64,000 nt of DNA from Natranaerovirga hydrolytica. Lineage in GTDB: Bacteria > Bacillota > Clostridia > Lachnospirales > DSM-24629. The stretch covers positions 83,582-147,581 of the forward strand of contig NZ_SMGQ01000016.1 in assembly GCF_004339095.1 (NCBI RefSeq), read 5' to 3'. The notes under the pieces are model-generated. The model saw only the letters and a list, made by a program, of their open reading frames with translations. It had not been told where the DNA came from and ran no database searches. The translations under genes and the position numbers were made by a program. This document shows positions 25,339 through 33,338 of the stretch, one piece after another (the first letter of the stretch is position 1; every line of letters begins with the position of its first letter).

Positions 25339-26290
25339 TACCCAGAAGGTTAATATTGAAAATGAGGAAGAATACATTAAATGGTGCAGGAGTATAGCGG
25401 TAGATACAAAAATAAATCAGTTTAATCCATTAATTAATAAACATAATAGTGAAATTGAAATCAGAAAAGCAAAAGAAAAAAACAAATTTAAAGATTATTT
25501 ACCTTTTAGCGTTCAATATAGATTGAAATACGAAAGACATTCAGAAAATAGTGCGGTTCTTAATATAGATGTTTCAGATGAGCATAGGAATAGGGCGTAT
25601 AGATTTATGCATTGTTTTATAGAAATGATACAGGCATTAGGAGGAACTGTATTTGTTGACTCTCGAAATAACGATAATATAGTGATTAGGTTTCCTTACG
25701 GTACTTTTGAGTGCTCGCTGGTTGAAAAAAGAGGTAAATATCGAGATATTAAGCTAAAAGATACAAAGACAATGAGACCATTATATGACACAATTAATAC
25801 AGGTAAATTTATTTTTAAGATTTATACAGTAAATAAGGGTGTTAAACAACAGGATGAGATCGTTTATGATGAAGAGAATTTATCGCTGAATGATCAGGTT
25901 GCAGACATGTTTATTGCAATTCGTCCCATACTAATCGATTTAATTAAAGAAAGTATTGAACTTGAAAACAAGCAGGAAAAAGAATATGAGCAAAGGAAAT
26001 TAAAATGGGAAAAAGAAAAAAAGGAAGAAGAACAGAAAAAACAGAAAGAGAATAAAATTAAGCAGCAATCTATAATTAGTAAACATATTGAAAAATGGGA
26101 GCAATTAAAGTCGATAGAAGCATACGTGAATGAAATTAAATCCTATGGAGAAGGGCATGCTGATGGTGAAGTTAAGGAATTAATAGAAAAATATTGTGAC
26201 TATGTTTTAGGTATATTTGATAAGAATGATTTTTATATAGATATAATAGAGTTTATTCAGCAAGCAACGAACATGGATGATTTAGAATGA
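25328..26290 (+). CDS. Uncharacterised coiled-coil protein, second gene of cassette
   Basis: This 320-residue protein starts at ATG 25328, inside the end of the preceding gene. Residues about 60-130 contain LNIDVSDEHRNRAYRFMHCF and FVDSRNNDNIVIRF. This resembles a widespread hypothetical family with a 'DRALRIMDALIKALE'-type helix, as I remember it. From about 215 to 270 is a highly charged coiled coil (EYEQRKLKWEKEKKEEEQKK), then a helical tail. In relatives an N-terminal HTH is common but I do not see one here. It is probably the partner of the 552-residue protein. No function is claimed. Confidence 0.7.
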   Translation: MKNNTQKVNIENEEEYIKWCRSIAVDTKINQFNPLINKHNSEIEIRKAKEKNKFKDYLPFSVQYRLKYERHSENSAVLNIDVSDEHRNRAYRFMHCFIEMIQALGGTVFVDSRNNDNIVIRFPYGTFECSLVEKRGKYRDIKLKDTKTMRPLYDTINTGKFIFKIYTVNKGVKQQDEIVYDEENLSLNDQVADMFIAIRPILIDLIKESIELENKQEKEYEQRKLKWEKEKKEEEQKKQKENKIKQQSIISKHIEKWEQLKSIEAYVNEIKSYGEGHADGEVKELIEKYCDYVLGIFDKNDFYIDIIEFIQQATNMDDLE

Positions 26291-26421
26291 TTGTGTCTGT
26301 GTACTTGTTAAACCTTGGAAATAGTATTTGATTAAAATTATGCAAAAATTATTTTTATTAAAGATTTATTAAATTAATATTGAGAGTTCCGAGTGACATA
26401 TTAATGAGAGGAGGAATTGAT

Positions 26422-27030
26422 TTGAATAGAAAAAAGAAACAGGAAGAAGATGATAACATTAGTTTGAAAATTCAACTTTATATCATGTCCTTATGGTTGC
26501 TTTTTTTACTAATCTTCATGTTGACAGTTGATATTCCTATTTCATTTGCATCAGATGCTAAATTCATTGGTATAAAGGCATTATTACAACGAAATATCCT
26601 TGCAATTATTTCAATGGTAATGGTAGTTCTAGGGATTATTCTTACACATCATATGCAGTACAGATGGAAAGGGGTAACTAATCCACCATATAGAGTGAAA
26701 AGTATAAAAAATGAAAATTACGAGTATTTGACATTCCTTACTACTTATATAATTCCACTAATATGCATTGATTTAAATAATATTAGATATGTTATTGTGT
26801 TAGGTATTCTCCTTTTTCTGATAGGGTTTATTTTTATAAAGATGGACTTATATTATGGGAATCCAACATTAGCTTTATTAGGATACAGACTATATAAGAT
26901 TGAAATCGAAAATATTAATAATACAGATGGAATAGTAGTTATTTCCAAAGAACGATTAGCAACAGGGTCGTCAATTGATTGGATGGAAATTGATAAGAAC
27001 ATTTGGTTCGTAAAGGAGAATAAACAATGA
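26422..27030 (+). CDS. kwaA: KwaA-like four-helix membrane protein (Kiwa system)
   Basis: This 202-residue protein has four predicted membrane segments: LYIMSLWLLFLLIFMLTV, ILAIISMVMVVLGIILT, FLTTYIIPLICIDL and YVIVLGILLFLIGFIFI. A short cytosolic C-terminal domain follows (GIVVISKERLATGSSIDWME). KwaA of the Kiwa anti-phage system has this size and topology and is the membrane sensor that recruits KwaB. The next gene, overlapping by 4 bases, encodes the matching DUF4868/KwaB-type partner. TTG 26422 is chosen because AGAGGAGG lies 7 bases before it. The call rests on pair context more than on sequence identity. Confidence 0.7.
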   Translation: MNRKKKQEEDDNISLKIQLYIMSLWLLFLLIFMLTVDIPISFASDAKFIGIKALLQRNILAIISMVMVVLGIILTHHMQYRWKGVTNPPYRVKSIKNENYEYLTFLTTYIIPLICIDLNNIRYVIVLGILLFLIGFIFIKMDLYYGNPTLALLGYRLYKIEIENINNTDGIVVISKERLATGSSIDWMEIDKNIWFVKENKQ

Positions 27031-28010
27031 TTTTAGAGAATATGCAACAGAAAATAAATACGATTTTAGGTGGAAATTACTCGGCACAAATTTATTTTGT
27101 GCTTAGGGACGAGACATACTTCAAAATTAAATTGGTAGATATAGAAAACCAGAAGACTATACCTGCTATTAAAACTATGTTTAGTGATTATTTAATAAAT
27201 CAAATTGTCGAAAATGAGGACTTAAGTTTGTGTGAACTTTCAACAGCTGACGAACGTTCTAATGCTATATATTGTTACGATTATGATGAGTATCCTGAGG
27301 AACTAGGATTATTTCGTAATTTTGATATTAAAGCTGCTGTACGTGGAGATAAATTCAGTTTTGAAAATGATAATCTTAGTAAGTTACATGGATACATAAT
27401 ATATCTTGGCTCAATGGAAGACGGAATGGTATTATTTAAAAAACATTATCCAATTTCACTTATAAAGAGAGATGCTTTCTTGCTCGGTGCTATAAAAAGT
27501 GAAAAGCGATTTAAAAAGATAGATGGTGATGATATTATACGATTAAATGGAAGTGTTCAATTGATGAGATTAGAAGACAAAATATTTGTTATTGACCTTA
27601 AGGTGCTTGAGCAAAATTTTGGATTTGAGAAATTGATTCGACAAGCTGCTGATCATACAATTCAATCCATACATGAAATTGGGTTGATTGAAGATATTCA
27701 GATTCTTAGAGATGCTGCAGAAGATATTTCTTTTTCAAGAAAACTATCAAAAGTTAAGAATTCTTCTCCAATATTAAAATTGAATATTTCCAAAGAACAA
27801 ATTATTTTATTTACAAAAAATACTTCTGTATTATCAGGAAAGTTTAAATATAGTCCTGATGGTAACACAATTAGGTTAGATACGAAAAAATCAAAGGAGG
27901 CATTCCTTAAGCTCTTAAACGATTCATTTTTACACTCAGAGCTTACAAAGTTATATTATGATGCTAGAGCAAAAGATAATATTACAGAGAGTACGCAGCT
28001 AGAAGAGTAA
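27027..28010 (+). CDS. kwaB: KwaB-like DUF4868 protein (Kiwa system)
   Basis: This 327-residue soluble protein fits DUF4868, the KwaB family: an N-terminal strand-rich part, then LHGYIIYLGSMEDGMVLFKK and HYPISLIKRDAFLL, a central LEDKIFVIDLKVLEQNFGFE and a helical C-terminus. In Kiwa, KwaB binds DNA on the membrane-bound complex and stops phage replication and late transcription. Its ATG overlaps the KwaA-like stop (ATGA) with AAGGAG ahead, so the pair is cotranslated. Both genes are AT-rich like the cassette before them. The assignment is confident at family level. Confidence 0.75.
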   Translation: MILENMQQKINTILGGNYSAQIYFVLRDETYFKIKLVDIENQKTIPAIKTMFSDYLINQIVENEDLSLCELSTADERSNAIYCYDYDEYPEELGLFRNFDIKAAVRGDKFSFENDNLSKLHGYIIYLGSMEDGMVLFKKHYPISLIKRDAFLLGAIKSEKRFKKIDGDDIIRLNGSVQLMRLEDKIFVIDLKVLEQNFGFEKLIRQAADHTIQSIHEIGLIEDIQILRDAAEDISFSRKLSKVKNSSPILKLNISKEQIILFTKNTSVLSGKFKYSPDGNTIRLDTKKSKEAFLKLLNDSFLHSELTKLYYDARAKDNITESTQLEE

Positions 28011-28408
28011 TGTAAAGCTTTTATCTTATGAGATAAACCCTATATGTTAGGTTTGAGTCGTTATTGATTCAAGATATTAGGTGTCTTAAAGATGTAAAAT
28101 ATAAAAGCAATGTTATTATTTGAAATTAATGAGTAGCCTATATGATGAAATTTTGAATATTAGATTTGTAGGATAAGATGTTTAGATATCAAATTGGTTA
28201 TGCAAGCCGCAAGAAGACTATTTCTAGAATATTTCAAAAAGTAATTTATAAGTGCTGCTGGAGAAACTTGATTGGAATATTTTTGCTGTTATCTGAAAAA
28301 ATAGATAGTTGTTCGGTTTCAGATATTAATATCGGATAGAGTATTTTAAATTCCGATTTGATAATTGATCATTAGGAAGATAAATAGGAATTTAAGGGGA
28401 TGTAAATT
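28011..28408. other. Intergenic stretch after Kiwa-like pair
   Basis: No open frame is supported. A short symmetric element, GATATTAATATC, lies near 28323 and a likely ribosome site AAGGGGATG just before 28409. A hairpin-like segment directly after the KwaB-like stop (TTTATCTTATGAGATAAA) could end its transcript. Nothing else was recognised. Confidence 0.45.
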
Positions 28409-29338
28409 ATGGAAACAGAAATAAGAGACTTATCATCAATTGAAATAAGAAACTTGATGTTAGATACTTTAGCTTATGAGGGTGAGGATATTGATTCTGA
28501 GGGGAAGACGTTTAAATTATATGGATATCAAGGAACACAATCTGATTTATACCGCCTAATGGAAGGTTTGGCAATAAAAAGGGGTCTTATAAAATCAGAT
28601 ATTCCTTTATATGGAGCAGCATGGGATGGAAGTGGTCTTATGCTTCATCCACATAGTACGACTAATTTCAGTTATAGCGATATCCAAAATATATATGAAC
28701 AGTTTCATCTGTTGCTTAATCAAGGGATTATAGCACCTGGAGCAATAGGAAATTATGGTCCTAATTTGCCTAGTTTTCATGTTACAGAATATGGACTTAA
28801 ATGTTTAGATGAAAATGAGATTTTACCATATGATGTAGATGGTTATCTTGAAAAGATTAAAAATATACCTAGTATTTCGGAGTGGGTTGAGTTTTATATA
28901 AAAGAGGCATTACAGTGCTATAATGCAAACTGTATGGAAGCAGCAGTGATTATGCTGGGACTGTCTAGCGAGAAAATATTAGACGAGCAAATAGATGCAT
29001 TATTAGGATATTTATCCAGAAATTTTACTGATGAATTTTCGCAGATGCAAACCGAGTTATCTAGTATTAGACTTGCTTCTGCTAAATTCAATTGTTATAA
29101 AAAGTATTTTTATATGATAAAAAACAATGTATCAGATCATCTGTTTAAAGATATGTTACCATTGGTTGATAGAGTGGCTTTTCAAGTTTATGCAAACTTC
29201 ACTAGGATAACAAGAAATGAATTGGCACATCCATCCGATACAAAAATGGAACGTATTGAAGTTCTTATGATATTCATTTCGTTTATAAAATATTGTCAGA
29301 CACAATATGGATTTATAGATTATTACATCAACCATTAG
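28409..29338 (+). CDS. HEPN-motif protein of unknown role
   Basis: This 309-residue protein is of two parts. The N-terminal half (about 1-135) has a likely winged-helix stretch ending FHVTEYGLKCLDENEILPYD. The C-terminal half is all helical and ends with RNELAH (R269 to H274), the R-x4-H signature of HEPN RNases, within a typical HEPN helix (ANFTRITRNELAHPSD). HEPN proteins cut RNA in toxin-antitoxin and abortive-infection systems. The following gene encodes a nucleotidyltransferase, 28 bases on, recalling HEPN/MNT pairs, though that enzyme looks more like the antibiotic-modifying branch. Family is inferred from a single motif and fold pattern. Confidence 0.6.
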   Translation: METEIRDLSSIEIRNLMLDTLAYEGEDIDSEGKTFKLYGYQGTQSDLYRLMEGLAIKRGLIKSDIPLYGAAWDGSGLMLHPHSTTNFSYSDIQNIYEQFHLLLNQGIIAPGAIGNYGPNLPSFHVTEYGLKCLDENEILPYDVDGYLEKIKNIPSISEWVEFYIKEALQCYNANCMEAAVIMLGLSSEKILDEQIDALLGYLSRNFTDEFSQMQTELSSIRLASAKFNCYKKYFYMIKNNVSDHLFKDMLPLVDRVAFQVYANFTRITRNELAHPSDTKMERIEVLMIFISFIKYCQTQYGFIDYYINH

Positions 29339-29366
29339 ATAAGTAGGAATTGAACGGAGGGATTGC

Positions 29367-29861
29367 ATGGTAAATAAAACAGACGCCATTGAGATCATAA
29401 CATATGCTGAAGAAAGTGGAATTAACATTTGGATAGATGGCGGTTGGGGAGTAGATGCTCTATTAGAAGAGGAAACAAGAGCACACAACGATATTGATTT
29501 ATTTGTGGAAGAAAATAATAGTAAAAGGTTTATTGGAATATTAAAAGAAAAAGGCTTTGCTAAAGTTACAGAAACATATACCACCACAACTCACAATGTT
29601 TGGAAGGATACTAAAGGTAGGATAATTGATCTTCATATATTTAAATTCAATGAACAAGGATACATTGTTTTTGAAGGAGAAGCATATCCCCCAGACGTGT
29701 TTAGTGGCATTGGGAAAATAGGCGATAAAGTGGTAAGGTGTGTCGATGCTGAAAATCAAGTATTATTTCACTTGGGCTATGTGCATGATGAAAATGATGT
29801 GCATGATGTAAAACTATTGTGCGATAGATTTGATATTCCTATTCCGAATGAATACAAGTAA
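29367..29861 (+). CDS. Lnu/Ant2''-type nucleotidyltransferase
   Basis: This 164-residue single-domain nucleotidyltransferase contains IWIDGGWGVDALL (the G-G-x-G-x-D loop) and AHNDIDLFVEE (second Asp pair), followed by IDLHIFKFNEQGYIVFEG and ENQVLFHLGY. This plan matches lincosamide nucleotidyltransferases and the aminoglycoside-2''-adenylyltransferase family, which modify antibiotics with AMP. The substrate cannot be read from sequence. Given the HEPN-motif gene just upstream, it might instead act as the antitoxin-like partner. It has an ACGGAGGG ribosome site. Confidence 0.75.
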   Translation: MVNKTDAIEIITYAEESGINIWIDGGWGVDALLEEETRAHNDIDLFVEENNSKRFIGILKEKGFAKVTETYTTTTHNVWKDTKGRIIDLHIFKFNEQGYIVFEGEAYPPDVFSGIGKIGDKVVRCVDAENQVLFHLGYVHDENDVHDVKLLCDRFDIPIPNEYK

Positions 29862-30087
29862 CAAACAAATTCCAATTTACAAAGAGAAATGATAAGCAGG
29901 AGCAGAGATATCAGTTTCTGCTGAAAAATTGCTAAGACTAAAATTCTCAGTACGCTGAGAGTTTTAGTGTTGGCAGCTTTTATCTTTACTAAATTAGACA
30001 TCGAAAAATAAGAGTTGTCATGTTATAATCAGTCAGTACAGTTATTTTATAAAAAACAAGGGTTGAGCCTTGGAATTATTGAAAATA
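29862..30087. other. Intergenic with hairpin and possible promoter
   Basis: ACTAAAATTCTCAG (29937-29950) pairs with CTGAGAGTTTTAGT (29955-29968) with one mismatch, a likely terminator for the nucleotidyltransferase though the T-run is poor. A TATAAT lies near 30025. No gene is seen. Confidence 0.55.
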
Positions 30088-30180
30088 TATCTTGACGCCA
30101 AGGGGGTATCAGGATCGACGGTCATCAGAATTACAGCAACAAGGCACGTGGAGACGGTTTGTCTTCTTGAGTGTAAATAG
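30088..30180 (+). other. rlmD/rumA 3'-end-like scar 2 (candidate attachment junction)
   Basis: The frame ends DAKGVSGSTVIRITATRH, then VETVCLLECK and stop. H-V-E-T-V-C-L-L is a close match to the C-terminus of RlmD, the uracil methyltransferase gene whose 3' end is a known integration site of Firmicutes elements. The 30-base core ACGGTCATCAGA-x-TT-x-CAGCAACAAGGCA is shared with scar 1 at 23208. No upstream methyltransferase body is present, so this is a joined fragment. Confidence 0.55.
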
Positions 30181-30389
30181 TCAGTGAAATCAAGGAATTC
30201 AGGAGATTTTCAATCAGACAGTGTTGTGTGTTTCTAGTTCATGGAAACAAAAATATAATCTATAGTCTACTCTGTAAGTTGTACGTTCTGCAAAAATAGT
30301 TGAATGATTTAACAAAAGAGAGTATGTAGTAGTAGAATGAGATAATACGGATTATTTATATTTGACTTAGAAAGGAGTATGGGAAGACT

Positions 30390-30842
30390 TTGAAAATATA
30401 TAATAAAAGTGCATTTGTTACTGGTGTATTCTGTGCAGGTTTGCTTCCTCTCTTTGCACTTGATATTTTACATGCAGACGGGTGGCAGTGGTTGATAAGT
30501 ATTGCTATTTCTGCAAAATTATTGTATGTGGGGCTCTCTGAAGCTGGTAGTAAACGTGAAAAAATCTTAAAAGAGAAATATAAAGTAACAGCCATTTCTC
30601 TTTATGGACGATTCTATTTTATTAAGACAAATCTTCCATGGATAATTTTGGGTGCTTTTTTTGCCATTTCACTTACATTACGTTTTGTATTTTATATTTT
30701 CTTCCCAATTTGGATTCATGCGATGTTTCTGATTTTCTTGACAATAGCCGTAGCCTATAGCATCGGTATTGATCGTAGTATAGAAGAATACATTGTTGCG
30801 CACACAAATAAAGATAATATATCAAATGATTTCACTGACTAA
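30390..30842 (+). CDS. Small membrane protein of unknown function
   Basis: This 150-residue protein has about four hydrophobic segments: FVTGVFCAGLLPLFALDI, WLISIAISAKLLYVGL, LPWIILGAFFAISLTLRF and AMFLIFLTIAVAYSIGI. A charged loop (SKREKILKEKYKV) lies between the second and third. It starts at TTG with AAAGGAG 12 bases ahead, somewhat far. It is not recognised. It sits between two rlmD-like scars and is probably cargo of a mobile segment or part of its remnant. Confidence 0.6.
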   Translation: MKIYNKSAFVTGVFCAGLLPLFALDILHADGWQWLISIAISAKLLYVGLSEAGSKREKILKEKYKVTAISLYGRFYFIKTNLPWIILGAFFAISLTLRFVFYIFFPIWIHAMFLIFLTIAVAYSIGIDRSIEEYIVAHTNKDNISNDFTD

Positions 30843-30978
30843 ATAACGGGACATTATTGACATAATGTGCCGCAGGCCATCATAGATTTTCACTAACAAG
30901 TGCATAATCTACTCTACGGATGTAAAAAGACTATGAAGCAAAAATAGGGGATAGGAAGTTAGTATTTACGGCCTGTAG

Positions 30979-31032
30979 AAGAGCAATGTTATACCGCACG
31001 TTGAAACCGTTTGTCTGCTGACAAGAGAAATA
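30979..31032 (+). other. rlmD/rumA 3'-end-like scar 3
   Basis: The frame reads KSNVIPHVETVCLLTREI. The P-H-V-E-T-V-C-L-L tail again matches the RlmD C-terminus, but the preceding sequence differs from scars 1 and 2. Its stop codon is shifted out of frame, so decay has begun. A terminator-like hairpin follows (31041-31080). Confidence 0.5.
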
Positions 31033-31040
31033 GATCTAAT

Positions 31041-31086
31041 AACCCTTGAGAATGGCGCGTTTGCGGTGTTGTCAGGGGTTTTTGTT
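31041..31086 (+). terminator. Terminator-like hairpin after scar 3
   Basis: AACCCTTGA (31041-31049) pairs with TCAGGGGTT (31072-31080) allowing a G-U pair, followed by TTTGTTT. Confidence 0.6.
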
Positions 31087-31335
31087 TGGACATAAGAAAA
31101 GAATTAGATATTAGCTGTATTTTACAAGATATGATGATTGATAGATGAGTTTAGAGGATAACGAGCACATAGTTTTAGAATTATATAAAAAAACTTTCAA
31201 TCAGTTAAAACTATTGATTAATGTTCTAGTCAAGCAAAATTGTAATACCTTGTGTTAGTTTGAATGTCTTAGTTCAAATGGTAAGGCCACTCTTATATGA
31301 ATGTGGCCTTCGGTGATTATATCAGTCGAAAGATG
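31087..31335. other. Intergenic with hairpin
   Basis: No gene is seen. AAGGCCAC (31283-31290) and GTGGCCTT (31303-31310) form a perfect 8-bp hairpin without a T-run, just downstream of the reverse-strand IS remnant's end. It may lie near the edge of that insertion. Confidence 0.4.
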
Positions 31336-32062
31336 TATTCATAAATTCCTTGATTCAGATCATCATCTGTCTTAAATGTATATTAATAAATAAATTCTGT
31401 TTTCATTGTGTTGTAGAATCTTTCCATCGGTGCATTATCATATGGATTACCTGCTCTGCTCATGCTTTGGGTAATCTTGTTTTCAGCACAATAATTAATA
31501 AAATCTTTAGATACAAACTGCGACCCTTGATTACTATGCAATATAATTTTATCTTTAATGCAGTTGTTATTTGAAGCTATCTCAAATGTTTTTATAGCAA
31601 GATTAGAATCAATCCATTTGCTGTTAAGGCTAGCAACAATACTTCTATTGTAAAGGTCAATAATGCTGAAATTGTAACGTTTGGCTCCATATTTTTAAGT
31701 TTAAGTATGTGAAATTGGTACACCAAATCTGGTTAGGCTTTTCTGCAGTGAAATTCTGACCTATAAGATAATCAAATATATGATGAATATATCCTTTTTT
31801 ATAAGGTTGCTTCTTGCGTCTAGTGATTGCTCTAATACCCATTTCACGCATGTAAGAATAAACGGTACCATAAGAACACTCGACACCTTTGCGATTCAAT
31901 AAGTCACAAATCATTCGATAAAGGAGGATGCCATTATGTTGATGATAGATTTATTTAATTTGTTGATTGAGTTGTTCCTTTTGCTGATGATAGGACGCTT
32001 TACGGTCTTTTAAATAATTGTAGTAGTCATTCGGATAAAGATTAAGTCTTTTAAGTATAACC
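31336..32062 (-). pseudogene. Decayed IS3-family (IS150-like) transposase OrfB
   Basis: Reverse-strand pieces in more than one frame cover most of an IS3 OrfB integrase. In order they are LYPNDYYNYLKDRKASYHQQ, HNGILLYRMICDLLNRKG, IRAITRRKKQPYKKGY, NQIWCTNFTYLNLK, FSIIDLYNRSIVASLNSKW, IILHSNQGSQFVSKDF and NPYDNAPMERFYNTMK. Both usual catalytic Asp sites appear changed to Asn (TNFTY for TDFTY; HSNQG for HSDQG), while the Glu in PMERF remains. A stop at QQIK-stop and a frameshift near 31690 confirm decay. No clear terminal inverted repeats were identified. Confidence 0.8.
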
Positions 32063-32307
32063 TATCCATGTTATATAAAAAAAGATACAGAACATTATCG
32101 TGTGTTCACCAAAATGTTTAAATCTATTATAAGAGACTGTCGGCTGTGCAGTTCTAATAGTACTAGATAAACAGAAGTTTAGGATTATGAGAGGTAGTAA
32201 TGATGAGATGTTCAATAGCAATAGTTCCTGTTAAAAACCTGAGTTTAAGTGAAAAATATTGTACATATCAAATCACTATCTATCCACCGAATTCAATAAA
32301 TAATATG
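32063..32307. other. Intergenic with possible VOC-family remnant
   Basis: A 37-codon frame near 32200 reads MRCSIAIVPVKNLSLSEKY, faintly like the first strand of glyoxalase/bleomycin-resistance proteins, then stops. There is nothing else to call. Probably gene debris. Confidence 0.3.
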
Positions 32308-32515
32308 TAAGCGTCAAAGAATTCCTGACCGTAAACCCAATAAAAGATTTGTTACCATAAAAATATGAAGAATAAGAAAGGATTGTTTGTTATGGTAACG
32401 GAAGCTTCTGATATAAACTGGGAAGATATTTTAACTAGATTATTTATATAAAGGAACAATTGTTAATATCAACTGTACTACAGAAGAAAATAATTAGACA
32501 AAGAAAACAACCTTA
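32308..32515 (+). repeat. Diverged dispersed repeat, copy A
   Basis: Starting GTAAGCGTCAAAGAATTCCTG, this copy carries a block GGATTGTTTGTTATGGTAAC, then GAAGCTTCTGATATAAACTG and TATATAAAGGAACAATTGTTAA. Related blocks occur in the same order near 42508 and 48057. The block at the ATG can be read MVTEASDINWEDILTRLF, so the repeat may be the 5' end of a transposase gene left in several places. The family is not identified. Confidence 0.6.
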
Positions 32516-32540
32516 AAATAATTAGTAGGGGGGATTTGAT

Positions 32541-32660
32541 ATGAGTTATGGGAATGACAATTCCAATAAGCCATTTAAAAGGGTAAGTAAGACTGCCCAT
32601 ACAAGTCTAATTAATGATTCTGGTGTTAAAAATTTTCTAGAATATAAAGAGGAGGATTTA
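32541..32660 (+). pseudogene. Truncated gene start, unknown
   Basis: A good ribosome site (GTAGGGGGGAT) precedes MSYGNDNSNKPFKRVSKTAH, which continues for about 40 residues. It then runs into the 3' end of the reverse-strand regulator gene, where the frame looks meaningless. It is likely a gene beginning cut by rearrangement. The family is not recognised. Confidence 0.4.
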
Positions 32661-33338
32661 TATTCTAAGGTGTTTATAAATAATAGAGGGGCGGCCACCA
32701 GTGGTATAGTCAATGTCGCTTATAATTTGTTTTTTATCCACAAGATAGTTCATATAGCGACGAACGGTAACGCGTGATAAACCAACTTGATCTGCAATCT
32801 TTTCGCTCGTCAGGGGCTCCCCTGAATGTTGTTTCATATAAGATAAAATAGTAGCTAAGGTTTTTTCTTGAAGACCTTTACTTAGGGCTTCTTGTTCAAG
32901 GGTGTGTCCTATAGGACAGTCTAAAAGAGAATCTAATTGTTGTTGAGAGAATATTTCTTGACTCAGCCTTTTGCGATGCTCCATAAAACGTTGTAATGCA
33001 TGATTAAAACGCTTGTACTCAAAAGGTTTTATCAAGTAATCAATGACACCAAGGTGTAAAAAATGCTGTATATGTGTAGAATCATTTGCAGCAGTGACCA
33101 TAATCACATCTATTTCTTTTTGTGTCTTTCGGATTTCTTTTAAAAGATCCATACCATCCATGACGGGCATGTAAACATCCATAATGGCTAAATCAGCGGT
33201 ATGATCTTTTAAATACGCAAGTGCTTCATGCCCATTAGAAAAATGATGAACCACCTTTAAAAGTGGATTAACTTCTACATATTGTTTATTGATGGAAGCG
33301 ACCATTGGGTCGTCTTCTATAATGATTACTTTATACAT
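32658..33338 (-). CDS. CitB/DcuR-family response regulator
   Basis: This 226-residue protein has an N-terminal receiver (VIIIEDDPMVASINKQYV; phospho-Asp in LAIMDVYMPVMDG; YLIKPFEYKRF) and a C-terminal helix-turn-helix (EKIADQVGLSRVTVRRYMNY). This is the plan of the CitB/DctR/MalR group, which controls citrate, malate or fumarate genes. The start at 33338 has AGGAGGTCCCC ahead. It overlaps the kinase gene by 8 bases. It most likely activates the divergent malic enzyme operon at 35141. Confidence 0.9.
   Translation of the reverse strand: MYKVIIIEDDPMVASINKQYVEVNPLLKVVHHFSNGHEALAYLKDHTADLAIMDVYMPVMDGMDLLKEIRKTQKEIDVIMVTAANDSTHIQHFLHLGVIDYLIKPFEYKRFNHALQRFMEHRKRLSQEIFSQQQLDSLLDCPIGHTLEQEALSKGLQEKTLATILSYMKQHSGEPLTSEKIADQVGLSRVTVRRYMNYLVDKKQIISDIDYTTGGRPSIIYKHLRI

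Noticed and set aside
29156..29587. 143-residue reverse-strand frame across the HEPN and nucleotidyltransferase genes
   Set aside because: It lies antisense to two genes with good starts and motifs and has no credible ribosome site.
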